Assembly: GCA_035530875.1 (NCBI GenBank)
Contig: DATKUB010000003.1
Span: 1 to 19,589 of the forward strand
Source of the DNA: JANXYY01 sp035530875
Lineage (GTDB): Bacteria; Actinomycetota; Actinomycetes; Nanopelagicales; Nanopelagicaceae
Direction of reading: 5' to 3'
DNA: 19,589 nucleotides
Shown here: positions 1-6,483 of the stretch, piece by piece
How positions within the stretch are numbered: the stretch's first letter is position 1
Layout of the letters: every line of letters starts with the position of its first letter
Program-made: the position numbers and the translations under genes
Notes under the pieces: model-generated
What the model was told of the DNA's origin: nothing
Databases searched by the model: none
Seen by the model: the letters and a program-made list of their open reading frames with translations, nothing else

Positions 1-1447
1 CTCATTCACGGAGAATGTTTCAGAGAGATATTTGGCCTATGGCTGGCATGTACAAGAGATACCGAAACTGCCAAGTGGGGACGTAGACCTTAAGGCACTG
101 GACACTGCAATGTCGGAAGCGAAGTCGATTACCGATCGACCATCGCTTATTCGCCTACACAGTGTGATCGCTTGGCCAGCTCCCCACGCTCAGGGCACTG
201 CCAAGGCGCACGGCTCAGCGTTAGGCGAAAGCGAAGTCGCTGCGCTTAAAGGGGCTTTAGGGCTCGACCCGAATCTTTCATTCCAAATGCCAGCAGATGT
301 CTTAGCCCATGCTCGTAAGGTCAAAGCCCGCGGTGCGGCGCTACACGCTAGTTGGCAGACGCGGTTCAAGATGTGGCAGGGCGCAAATCCCGATTCTGAC
401 TCTCTGCTCCAACGCTTAACTAACCTCGATATTCCAGAGGAGCTTGCATCGGAAATGCCGATCTTCCCCGCTGACAAGCCCATTTCAACTCGTAAAGCTT
501 CAGGAGAGGTAATTCAGATCATCGCCGCGTGGCTGCCCGAATTCTGGGGTGGATCTGCCGATTTGGCAGAGAGCAATAACACCACAATTGAAGGCGCCAG
601 ATCTTTCTTGCCCGCAACGAGCAAAATTAAGAACGCCGATCCGTTTGGTCGAGTCCTTCATTTTGGCATCCGGGAAAACGCAATGGGATCAATTCTTAAT
701 GGCATCGCACTTGCCGGATTAACTAGACCCTTCGGTGGCACCTTCCTTGTGTTTAGTGATTACATGCGGCCGGCTGTGCGATTAGCAGCGTTGATGCAGC
801 TCCCAGTCACGTACGTCTGGACTCACGATTCAATCGGACTAGGTGAAGACGGCCCCACGCACCAACCCATTGAACAGCTAACTTCGTTACGCGCGATTCC
901 AGGCTTGGACGTGGTCCGGCCAGCGGATGCAAATGAAGTAGCGGCGTGCTGGCTCCAACTTCTGGAGCGAAAGCGACCAACTGGGCTCATTCTAAGTCGC
1001 CAAAATCTACCTGTCTTCGACCGATCCATGGTCGCCCCTGCCAGCGGTGCAGCGAGAGGTGCCTACACGCTAATAGATGCCAGCGATAGCAAACCGGTGG
1101 CCATTATTATCGCAACCGGGTCTGAAGTGAGCATCGCAGTGGCGGCCAGAGTTGAACTTGAAGCGGCAGGCATCCCAACCCGAGTAGTAAGCGCCCCGAG
1201 TCTTGAGTGGTTTGCCGATGAACCCTTGGAGTATCGAGAAGAGGTGCTACCTCCTGAAATCACAACAAGAGTGAGCATTGAAGCTGGAATTGCACTTTCT
1301 TGGCGCGGCTTAATTGGCGATTCAGGACGTTCAATTTCCATCGAGCACTTTGGGGCTTCGGCCAGTGCCGAGAAATTGTATGAAGAATTTGGAATCACCA
1401 GCCAAGCGGTCGTCACGGCGGTAACTGAAATTCTGGCCGCAAAATGA
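1..1447 (+). CDS. tkt: Transketolase, 5'-truncated by the window edge
   Basis: Transketolase moves two-carbon units between sugar phosphates in the non-oxidative pentose phosphate pathway, using thiamine diphosphate and Mg2+, in the cytoplasm. The reading frame is open from base 2 to a TGA at 1445-1447, giving about 481 residues. The family is usually about 660-700 residues, so roughly the first 200, including the N-terminal thiamine-diphosphate half-site, lie outside the window. Visible family blocks, in order, are QGTAKAHGS, GGSADLAESNNT, HFGIRENAMG with the expected catalytic glutamate, GGTFLVFSDYMRPAVR, and THDSIGLGEDGPTHQPIEQL, followed by the C-terminal transketolase domain. A TTG at 32 is internal to the conserved region and is not the start. 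The stop overlaps the tal start (ATGA), so the two are probably co-transcribed and translationally coupled. One oddity is Asn where many homologues have His just after the catalytic Glu. Confidence 0.97.
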   Translation, partial: SFTENVSERYLAYGWHVQEIPKLPSGDVDLKALDTAMSEAKSITDRPSLIRLHSVIAWPAPHAQGTAKAHGSALGESEVAALKGALGLDPNLSFQMPADVLAHARKVKARGAALHASWQTRFKMWQGANPDSDSLLQRLTNLDIPEELASEMPIFPADKPISTRKASGEVIQIIAAWLPEFWGGSADLAESNNTTIEGARSFLPATSKIKNADPFGRVLHFGIRENAMGSILNGIALAGLTRPFGGTFLVFSDYMRPAVRLAALMQLPVTYVWTHDSIGLGEDGPTHQPIEQLTSLRAIPGLDVVRPADANEVAACWLQLLERKRPTGLILSRQNLPVFDRSMVAPASGAARGAYTLIDASDSKPVAIIIATGSEVSIAVAARVELEAAGIPTRVVSAPSLEWFADEPLEYREEVLPPEITTRVSIEAGIALSWRGLIGDSGRSISIEHFGASASAEKLYEEFGITSQAVVTAVTEILAAK

Positions 1448-2556
1448 ATCGACTAGCAGCCATCACAGATGCCGGAACTTCCATCTGGCTAGACGACTTA
1501 TCACAAGCACGGTTCATTGACCCGTCAGCGGAACATTCTTTGGACCGCCTAATAACCGAATCAGAAGTGCGCGGTGTCACGACAAATCCGAGTATTTTTG
1601 CTGCTGCCCTGTCAAATTCGAATTTGTATTCGGCCGCTTTCGAACGGCTGAAGAGGTCTGGCGCCACCGTTGAACAAGCCGTTAGAGAAGTAACCACAAA
1701 CGATGTTAGAACGGCTTGCGACCTGCTGACTGGCGTCTATGAGTCATCGAATGGGCGCGACGGACGAGTCAGCATCGAAGTTGATCCACGTAGCGCACAT
1801 AAGACGGCCGAATCTATCGCCGAGGCTCGTGAGCTCTGGAAAATCGTTGATCGCAAAAATCTCTTCATCAAAGTTCCAGCCACACTCGAAGGATTACCAG
1901 CCATCAGGACTCTGATTTCTGAAGGCATTAGTGTCAACGTAACTCTCATTTTCTCTATCGAACGCTACGCCGCAGTCCATGATGTGTTCACTTCCGGGCT
2001 TGAAGACAGAGTAAAGGCCGGGCTACCAGTGACTGGCATTGAGTCCGTTGCATCGCTGTTCGTATCTCGAGTCGATTCAGAGGTGGATCGGCAGATCGAT
2101 GCGATCGGCTCAGCGGATGCCAAGACGCTGCGCGGCCGAGCAGCCATCGCCAATGCCCGACTCGTATATGAACGTTTCGAGGTTTTAACTTCTTCCTCGC
2201 GCTGGAAAGCCCTAGCTGATTTGGGCGCAACCAAACAACGACCGTTATGGGCGTCCACCGGAGTCAAGGACAAGTCTTACGGCGACACCCGATACGTCGT
2301 CGAACTAGTGGCACCAGAAACGGTGAACACTATGCCCGAAGCAACACTATTGGCCGTAAAGGATCACGGCGTAGTTCGCGGCAACGCTATTGCCGGCACC
2401 TATGAGACCGCCCGCGCAGATCTTGATGCGCTTTCAAAAATAGGCATCTCTTATGACCAGGTTGTCAGCCACCTTGAGACTGAAGGCGTCACCAAGTTCG
2501 AAGATGCCTGGGTGGGTCTTCTCTCATCAGTTACGAAATTGATGAAAGCAGATTAG
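1444..2556 (+). CDS. tal: Transaldolase, actinobacterial type
   Basis: Transaldolase transfers a dihydroxyacetone unit between sedoheptulose 7-phosphate and glyceraldehyde 3-phosphate in the non-oxidative pentose phosphate pathway. The protein has 370 residues, the usual length of the longer actinobacterial/cyanobacterial subfamily. Visible motifs are SIWLDDLSQ near residues 13-21, GVTTNPSIF near 44-52, NLFIKVPAT around 139-147 with the Schiff-base lysine at about K143, SVNVTLIFS, and RPLWASTGVKDKSYGDTRY. The ATG at 1444 overlaps the tkt TGA by 4 nt. No good Shine-Dalgarno sequence precedes it, which fits coupled translation from tkt. It converges on rbpA, 44 nt beyond its stop. In many actinobacteria tal is followed by zwf, opcA and a lactonase gene; none is present here. 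Function is confident from the motifs. Confidence 0.97.
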   Translation: MNRLAAITDAGTSIWLDDLSQARFIDPSAEHSLDRLITESEVRGVTTNPSIFAAALSNSNLYSAAFERLKRSGATVEQAVREVTTNDVRTACDLLTGVYESSNGRDGRVSIEVDPRSAHKTAESIAEARELWKIVDRKNLFIKVPATLEGLPAIRTLISEGISVNVTLIFSIERYAAVHDVFTSGLEDRVKAGLPVTGIESVASLFVSRVDSEVDRQIDAIGSADAKTLRGRAAIANARLVYERFEVLTSSSRWKALADLGATKQRPLWASTGVKDKSYGDTRYVVELVAPETVNTMPEATLLAVKDHGVVRGNAIAGTYETARADLDALSKIGISYDQVVSHLETEGVTKFEDAWVGLLSSVTKLMKAD

Positions 2557-2608
2557 ATAAACAAACCCGAAGCTATCTGCTTCAGTTGGCGGTAAGAGAA
2601 TTACTCTT
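2546..2608. terminator. Convergent tal/rbpA junction with two weak stem-loops
   Basis: The 44 nt between the two stops, plus their flanks, contain two small inverted repeats. One pairs AAGCAGAT (2546-2553) with ATCTGCTT (2575-2582) across a 21 nt loop. The other pairs AAGAG (2594-2598) with CTCTT (2604-2608) across AATTA and includes the rbpA stop codon. Neither is GC-rich or followed by a clear T-run in either direction. A bidirectional terminator is expected at a convergent junction, but the sequence supports it only weakly. Confidence 0.25.
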
Positions 2609-2942
2609 CGCCGCGGAGTCTTCTGAGCGCCTCTTCTAAGATCGCAGTGCCATCAACATCAGAGCGACGCTCTTTTACATAAGCAAGGTGCGTCTTGTAA
2701 GGCTCGTTCTTGGGCGGAGCCGGTGGATTTTCTTTGTCCCGCCCAGCCGGCAGGCCACATCGGGGACAGTCCCACTCGGTCGGTAGAGAGGCAGCTCCAT
2801 CGTCGGCGAATGAAGGTTTGGTCTCATGACCGTTTGAACACCAGTATGAGATCCGAAATCTAGGAGCAGCTTCGCCACGTTCAGCCTCGCCCATTGGGCC
2901 AGCTCCGACTCGACTGCCGCGAATTGCGCTACCACTTGCCAT
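2601..2942 (-). CDS. rbpA: RNA polymerase-binding protein RbpA
   Basis: RbpA is an actinobacterial RNA polymerase cofactor that binds the primary sigma factor and stabilises the open promoter complex. The protein has 113 residues. Visible parts are an N-terminal basic segment with the conserved RGSRVGA (8-14), a zinc-ribbon-like core with C35, H39, C59 and C62 (WCSNGHE and DCPRCG), the FADD motif, a linker rich in P and K (about 69-82), and a C-terminal segment HLAYVKERRS onward that matches the sigma-interaction helix of the family. The four potential metal ligands suggest a zinc-binding version; some mycobacterial homologues lack them. It lies 12 nt downstream of secG in the same direction and is the last gene of the gap-pgk-tpiA-secG-rbpA run. 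No strong Shine-Dalgarno sequence is seen (GGCGGGA lies a few bases upstream). Actinobacteria may carry more than one paralogue, so which one this is cannot be told from here. Confidence 0.93.
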   Translation of the reverse strand: MASGSAIRGSRVGAGPMGEAERGEAAPRFRISYWCSNGHETKPSFADDGAASLPTEWDCPRCGLPAGRDKENPPAPPKNEPYKTHLAYVKERRSDVDGTAILEEALRRLRGEE

Positions 2943-2954
2943 TAGTTGTCCCGC

Positions 2955-3185
2955 CTACTTCTTTAGGATCAAGCCGAGTGCGACCACTGTCGCAAACCAG
3001 ACCGCGCCAGCCACAATTGTGATGCGGTCCAGGTTTCGTTCAACGACGGAAGATCCACCATAGTTGGAAGAAATACCGCCGCCGAACAGGTCAGACAGTC
3101 CACTGCCCTTGCCCTTGTGCAGCAGGACCAGAAGAATCATGAGCACGCTGGTTATCACCAACAGGATCGACAGGGTCATAACCAT
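2955..3185 (-). CDS. secG: Preprotein translocase subunit SecG
   Basis: SecG is the small auxiliary subunit of the SecYEG protein-conducting channel in the cytoplasmic membrane. I read 76 residues: a first hydrophobic segment at about 3-22, a cytoplasmic loop containing HKGKGSGLSDLFGGG (about 23-37) and the conserved SSVVERNLDRIT, and a second hydrophobic segment at about 55-73. Two membrane helices joined by this Gly-rich loop are the SecG pattern. The frame stays open well upstream (to 3554, antisense-like sequence inside tpiA), but the ATG at 3185 is preceded by AGAGG at 7 nt and gives the normal family length, so I choose that start. It sits 88 nt downstream of tpiA and 12 nt upstream of rbpA. 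The gap to tpiA shows no convincing promoter or terminator. Confidence 0.95.
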   Translation of the reverse strand: MVMTLSILLVITSVLMILLVLLHKGKGSGLSDLFGGGISSNYGGSSVVERNLDRITIVAGAVWFATVVALGLILKK

Positions 3186-3192
3186 CTGAAAA

Positions 3193-3197
3193 CCTCT
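3193..3197 (-). promoter_or_regulatory. Shine-Dalgarno site fixing the secG start
   Basis: On the minus strand AGAGG lies 7 nt before the ATG at 3185. This selects the 76-residue SecG over the much longer open frame that runs upstream into tpiA. Confidence 0.7.
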
Positions 3198-3273
3198 TCT
3201 GCCTCGCGGCGGGTGATAATTCTGACGTATTCGGATTGAGATGCCGAAAGTTAAGGATACCTGCTGCCCAGAG

Positions 3274-4065
3274 TTATTTCGCCGCAGAAAGGCTTGGAAA
3301 CCGGGCAATTCGGGCAAATTCCTCGGGATCGAGGCTGGCGCCACCGACCAAAGCCCCATCAACGTCCGGCTGCCCCATGATCTCAACCACGTTTGAGGCC
3401 TTGACCGACCCCCCGTAAAGAATCCTGATTCCCTCCGCAGTGCTTTCCGAGGCAAGGAGGGCGATTTTTGCCCGAATGGCCCCACATACCTCTTGAGCAT
3501 CTTCTGGAGTGGCCACTCGGCCAGTGCCGATCGCCCAAATTGGCTCGTAGGCAATCACGACTCTGGCCAGATCGGCCGCCGTTATACCAGCAAGCCCCGC
3601 CTCGATTTGGCCGAGGACATGAGCGACTTGATCTCCGCTTTCCCGGACTGGTAGTGGCTCACCGACACAGAAGATAGGTGTCATGTCATTTGCCAGGATC
3701 ACTTTTAATTTGGCGTTGACCATCGCATCATCTTCAGCGTGGAACTCGCGACGCTCGCTATGCCCGGCCAGAACATAGGTGCAACCAAGTTTGCCCAGCA
3801 TCGAACCGGAGATCTCACCCGTGAACGCCCCATTGGTATGGGTCGAAATATCTTGAGCCCCATAGCGAAGCCTCAAATGATCCCCGTCGATCAAGGTCTG
3901 AACCGACCTGATATCAGTGAAGGGTGGGAGCACGGCGACATCAACTGCGTCGTAGTCCTTATCGTCTAGCGAGAATGCCAACTTCTGGGTGACCGCTATC
4001 GCTTCAAGATGATTTAGATTCATCTTCCAATTGCCGGCCATTAAGGGTTTGCGTGCTTTTGACAT
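3274..4065 (-). CDS. tpiA: Triose-phosphate isomerase
   Basis: This enzyme interconverts dihydroxyacetone phosphate and glyceraldehyde 3-phosphate in glycolysis and gluconeogenesis. The protein has 263 residues, normal for bacterial enzymes. The catalytic set is intact: N12 and K14 in AGNWKMN, H102 in LAGHSERR, and E174 in AYEPIWAIGTG. The phosphate-binding YGGSVKASN and GALVGGASL loops follow near the C terminus. The ATG overlaps the pgk TGA by one base (TGATG), and GGAG (complement of 4071-4074) lies 5 nt upstream inside pgk, so it is translationally coupled. It is the third gene of the gap-pgk-tpiA-secG-rbpA run. Nothing is unusual in the protein. Confidence 0.98.
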   Translation of the reverse strand: MSKARKPLMAGNWKMNLNHLEAIAVTQKLAFSLDDKDYDAVDVAVLPPFTDIRSVQTLIDGDHLRLRYGAQDISTHTNGAFTGEISGSMLGKLGCTYVLAGHSERREFHAEDDAMVNAKLKVILANDMTPIFCVGEPLPVRESGDQVAHVLGQIEAGLAGITAADLARVVIAYEPIWAIGTGRVATPEDAQEVCGAIRAKIALLASESTAEGIRILYGGSVKASNVVEIMGQPDVDGALVGGASLDPEEFARIARFPSLSAAK

Positions 4066-5261
4066 CAGGACTCCAACGCTTTTAGACCTGGCAGAATTTT
4101 ACCTTCAAGATATTCCAGAGAGGCGCCACCTCCGGTGGAGATGTAACCAAATTCAGAATCCGCAAAGCCAAGTTTGCGTACTGCCGCCGCCGAATCTCCC
4201 CCACCAACGACGCTTAGGCCATCGACTTCGGTAAGCGCCTTGGCCAACGTGCGGGTGCCATTTGCAAAAGCGTCGAACTCGAATACGCCCATCGGACCAT
4301 TCCAAAAGACTGTCTTGGCTTTGCGGATCGTGTCGGCAAACGCAGCTGCTGACACCGGCCCGATATCAAGTCCTATCTGGTCGGTCGGAATGGCAGTGGC
4401 TGGAACCAGAGTTGGCAGGGCATCTGGAGCAAATTTTGGAGCGACGACGATGTCTGTAGGCAACAACAACTGGACGCCTAGTTCCGCAGCTCTCGCGATG
4501 AAGCCACGCACTATTTCTACTTGATCGTCTTCGAGCAGACTCTTGCCGACCTCATGCCCTTGGGCGGCTAGAAAGGTGAAAACCATTCCGCCGCCAATGG
4601 CCAACACATCGACTTTGTTTAGCAAGTTGTTGATCACACCCAACTTGTCGGACACCTTTGAACCGCCGAGGACCACCGCGTACGGACGAGCGGGTTCCTC
4701 GGTGAGTTTGCGAAGCACTTCGACTTCGGCTCGGATGAGATCACCTGCTGCATGCGGCAGACGCGCTGGTAGGTCGTAAACGGAGGCATGTTTCCGGTGC
4801 ACAGCGCCAAATCCATCACCCACGTACAGGTCGCCTAATTTTGCTAAGGCGTCTGCAAACACAGCACGCGCCACGTCATCTTTGCTTGTTTCTGCCGCCT
4901 CAAAACGCACGTTCTCCAAGAGGGCGACTTCGCCGGCTGTCAGCCCCTTGACAATTTGCTGTGCGCTTTGGCCAATTGTGTCTGACGCAAAATGGACCTT
5001 TGCGCCGAGCAATTCACCTAATCGAATAGCAACCGGAGCTAGCGATAATTCTGGCTTCTTCTCGCCCTTTGGCCGACCTAGATGTGCTATCACAACTACT
5101 GCTGCGCCACGATCGAGCAGATCTCGCAAAGTCGGTATAGAGGCTCTTATCCGGCCATCATCGGCTATCACGCCATCCTTAATGGGCACATTTAGGTCAC
5201 ACCGAAGGAGAACGGTGTGACCGTCAACGTTGAGATCTCTAGACGAAGGAAGCGATGACAT
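4065..5261 (-). CDS. pgk: Phosphoglycerate kinase
   Basis: This enzyme transfers phosphate from 1,3-bisphosphoglycerate to ADP in glycolysis and works in reverse in gluconeogenesis. The protein from the chosen start has 398 residues, the usual length. Visible motifs are VLLRCDLNVP (17-26), AHLGRPKG (59-66), LLENVRF (114-120), GDGFGAVHRKHAS (148-160), the ADP-binding VLGGSKVSDK, NGPMGVFE, and the C-terminal VVGGGDSAAA and STGGGASLE loops. The frame remains open to 5318, but that extension reads into gap and has no family similarity. The ATG at 5261 shares one base with the gap stop (TGATG), which marks the real start. No clear Shine-Dalgarno sequence is present, consistent with coupling to gap translation. 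Confidence 0.98.
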   Translation of the reverse strand: MSSLPSSRDLNVDGHTVLLRCDLNVPIKDGVIADDGRIRASIPTLRDLLDRGAAVVVIAHLGRPKGEKKPELSLAPVAIRLGELLGAKVHFASDTIGQSAQQIVKGLTAGEVALLENVRFEAAETSKDDVARAVFADALAKLGDLYVGDGFGAVHRKHASVYDLPARLPHAAGDLIRAEVEVLRKLTEEPARPYAVVLGGSKVSDKLGVINNLLNKVDVLAIGGGMVFTFLAAQGHEVGKSLLEDDQVEIVRGFIARAAELGVQLLLPTDIVVAPKFAPDALPTLVPATAIPTDQIGLDIGPVSAAAFADTIRKAKTVFWNGPMGVFEFDAFANGTRTLAKALTEVDGLSVVGGGDSAAAVRKLGFADSEFGYISTGGGASLEYLEGKILPGLKALES

Positions 5262-6265
5262 CAGAGCGAGCGACCGACAAACCCAACCAGGTCGACGAGT
5301 CGGTTCGAGTAGCCCCACTCGTTGTCGTACCAGCCAAGCACCTTGACCATGTCACCCATTGCATTAGTCAGTGATGCATCAAAGGTGCAAGACGAGGGAT
5401 CGGTGACGATATCACTTGAGACGATTGGGTCTTCCGTGTAGGTGAGGTAGCCCTTGAGTGGCCCATCGGCCCATTTCTTCATTGCGGCGTTGACTTCTTC
5501 CTTGGTGACTTCGCGAGAAAGCTGCACAGTGAGATCAGTGGCTGACCCGGTTGGCACCGGCACACGCACCGCGAAACCATCCAACTTGCCCTTGAGCTCT
5601 GGAATGACCAAAGAGATTGCCTTGGCCGCGCCAGTGGTGGTCGGGATCATGTTCGTGGCCGCAGCACGCGCTCGGCGCAGATCCTTGTGAGGGTAGTCAA
5701 GAATGACCTGGTCGTTGGTGTAAGCGTGAATTGTCGTCATCAATCCCTTGACGATGCCGAATTCGTCAAGAAGAACCTTCGCCATCGGCGCCAGACAGTT
5801 CGTTGTGCAGGAAGCGTTGCTGATGATGTGGTGATTAGTCGGATCGTAAATCTCATGGTTGACGCCCATCACGATCGTTGCATCCTCGTCGCTGGCGGGC
5901 GCCGAAATGATTACTTTCTTTGCGCCGGCGGCCAAATGCTTTCTGGCATCTGCGCCCTTAGTAAAGAAACCAGTCGACTCGATAACGATGTCAGCGCCGA
6001 GTTTGGCCCATGGGAGGGCCGCCGGGTCACGTTCGGCCACGACCGCGAAGGTCTTGGATCCAACCGTGATGCTGTTCTCAGTAAACGAGACAGGTTGGCC
6101 GAGACGACCAAGAATCGAATCGTACTTAAGAAGATGCGCCAGCGTTTTGACATCGGTCAAATCATTTACACCGACAATTTCGAAATCGGCGCCACTGACC
6201 AACGCGGCTCTAAAAAAGTTCCGCCCAATCCGCCCGAAGCCGTTAATTCCAACCTTGATAGTCAC
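5261..6265 (-). CDS. gap: Glyceraldehyde-3-phosphate dehydrogenase, type I
   Basis: This enzyme oxidises and phosphorylates glyceraldehyde 3-phosphate to 1,3-bisphosphoglycerate with reduction of NAD. The chosen start gives 334 residues. Motifs are the Rossmann start KVGINGFGRIGR (4-15), VNDL with the NAD-ribose aspartate at about D35, the catalytic SNASCTTNC with C153, H180 in TIHAYTNDQ, and the C-terminal WYDNEWGYSNR. I take the GTG at 6265 because AAGGAGA lies 5 nt before it and the product begins directly at the conserved N terminus; an ATG at 6298 in the same frame adds 11 unsupported residues. Gap is the first gene of a run with pgk, tpiA, secG and rbpA, and 218 bp of non-coding sequence upstream probably holds its promoter. 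Confidence 0.97.
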   Translation of the reverse strand: MTIKVGINGFGRIGRNFFRAALVSGADFEIVGVNDLTDVKTLAHLLKYDSILGRLGQPVSFTENSITVGSKTFAVVAERDPAALPWAKLGADIVIESTGFFTKGADARKHLAAGAKKVIISAPASDEDATIVMGVNHEIYDPTNHHIISNASCTTNCLAPMAKVLLDEFGIVKGLMTTIHAYTNDQVILDYPHKDLRRARAAATNMIPTTTGAAKAISLVIPELKGKLDGFAVRVPVPTGSATDLTVQLSREVTKEEVNAAMKKWADGPLKGYLTYTEDPIVSSDIVTDPSSCTFDASLTNAMGDMVKVLGWYDNEWGYSNRLVDLVGFVGRSL

Positions 6266-6270
6266 TGAAA

Positions 6271-6277
6271 TCTCCTT
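6271..6277 (-). promoter_or_regulatory. Strong Shine-Dalgarno site fixing the GTG start of gap
   Basis: The minus strand reads AAGGAGA here, 5 nt before GTG (6265-6263). It is the best ribosome-binding site in the window, fitting a highly expressed glycolytic enzyme, and it rules out the upstream ATG at 6298 as the start. Confidence 0.8.
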
Positions 6278-6311
6278 GGGTTTTCGAGTTCTACGCAACG
6301 TGCGAAGACCA

Positions 6312-6325
6312 CCCGCAGTTGCGGG
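6312..6325 (-). other. Small GC-rich hairpin in the gap leader
   Basis: CCCGCAGTTGCGGG is a perfect inverted repeat (CCCGC/GCGGG around a four-base loop). It lies about 45-60 nt upstream of the gap start, inside the probable 5' untranslated region. There is no following T-run on the minus strand, so it is not an obvious terminator. It could stabilise the leader mRNA or affect early elongation. Low certainty of function. Confidence 0.4.
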
Positions 6326-6350
6326 CTACCACTTCCTCGGGGTACCCAGA

Positions 6351-6356
6351 ACTTTA
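6351..6356 (-). promoter_or_regulatory. Candidate -10 element of the gap operon promoter
   Basis: The minus strand carries TAAAGT, which fits the actinobacterial TANNNT -10 pattern, about 85 nt upstream of the gap GTG. No convincing -35 hexamer is found at 16-18 nt spacing. The implied start near 6344 would give a leader of roughly 80 nt containing the 6312-6325 hairpin. Confidence 0.3.
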
Positions 6357-6389
6357 TCACCGATGGCTTTTCCCAAGGCTCGGGAGGGG

Positions 6390-6405
6390 GTGACAAATAT
6401 GTCAC
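6390..6405. promoter_or_regulatory. 16 bp palindrome GTGACA-N4-TGTCAC upstream of gap
   Basis: GTGACAAATATGTCAC is a perfect 6+6 inverted repeat with a four-base AATA centre. It lies about 35-50 bp upstream of the candidate gap -10 and 125-140 bp upstream of the gap start. The size and symmetry suit an operator for a dimeric helix-turn-helix regulator. The half-site resembles CRP-family half-sites (GTGA/TCAC), but their spacing here is 8 rather than 6 bases, so I do not assign a regulator. Confidence 0.4.
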
Positions 6406-6483
6406 TGAAATGAGCGGCGCTCGGTCTGAAAGTGCACCAACGGATCACGTATCGCCAATCTCAGGCAGATCAAACGATCGATG

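Larger units (their letters stand above)
6266..6483. other. Non-coding stretch between whiA and gap
   Basis: These 218 bp separate the whiA stop from the gap start, both on the minus strand. They hold the gap Shine-Dalgarno site, a leader hairpin, a possible -10 element and the 16 bp palindrome. I see no small gene with a believable start, and no strong intrinsic terminator behind whiA; only short self-complementary bits such as GATC-N4-GATC near 6469-6480 are present. Confidence 0.6.

Noticed and set aside
2955..3554. Long 199-codon version of secG
   Set aside because: The extra N-terminal part reads through the tpiA 3' end and is not SecG-like. AGAGG before the ATG at 3185 gives the normal 76-residue protein.
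5261..5318. N-terminal extension of pgk starting inside gap
   Set aside because: The family N terminus begins at the ATG at 5261, coupled to the gap stop by TGATG; the extension is not conserved-looking.
6266..6298. ATG at 6298 as the start of gap
   Set aside because: AAGGAGA sits between it and the GTG at 6265, and the conserved N terminus begins at the GTG.
5687..6413. Plus-strand open frames of 184-193 codons opposite gap
   Set aside because: They are antisense shadows of a highly conserved gene, with no family similarity.
6420..6483. Intrinsic terminator after whiA
   Set aside because: Only 4-6 bp self-complementary pieces (for example GATC-N4-GATC, GTGCAC) with no T-run on the minus strand.
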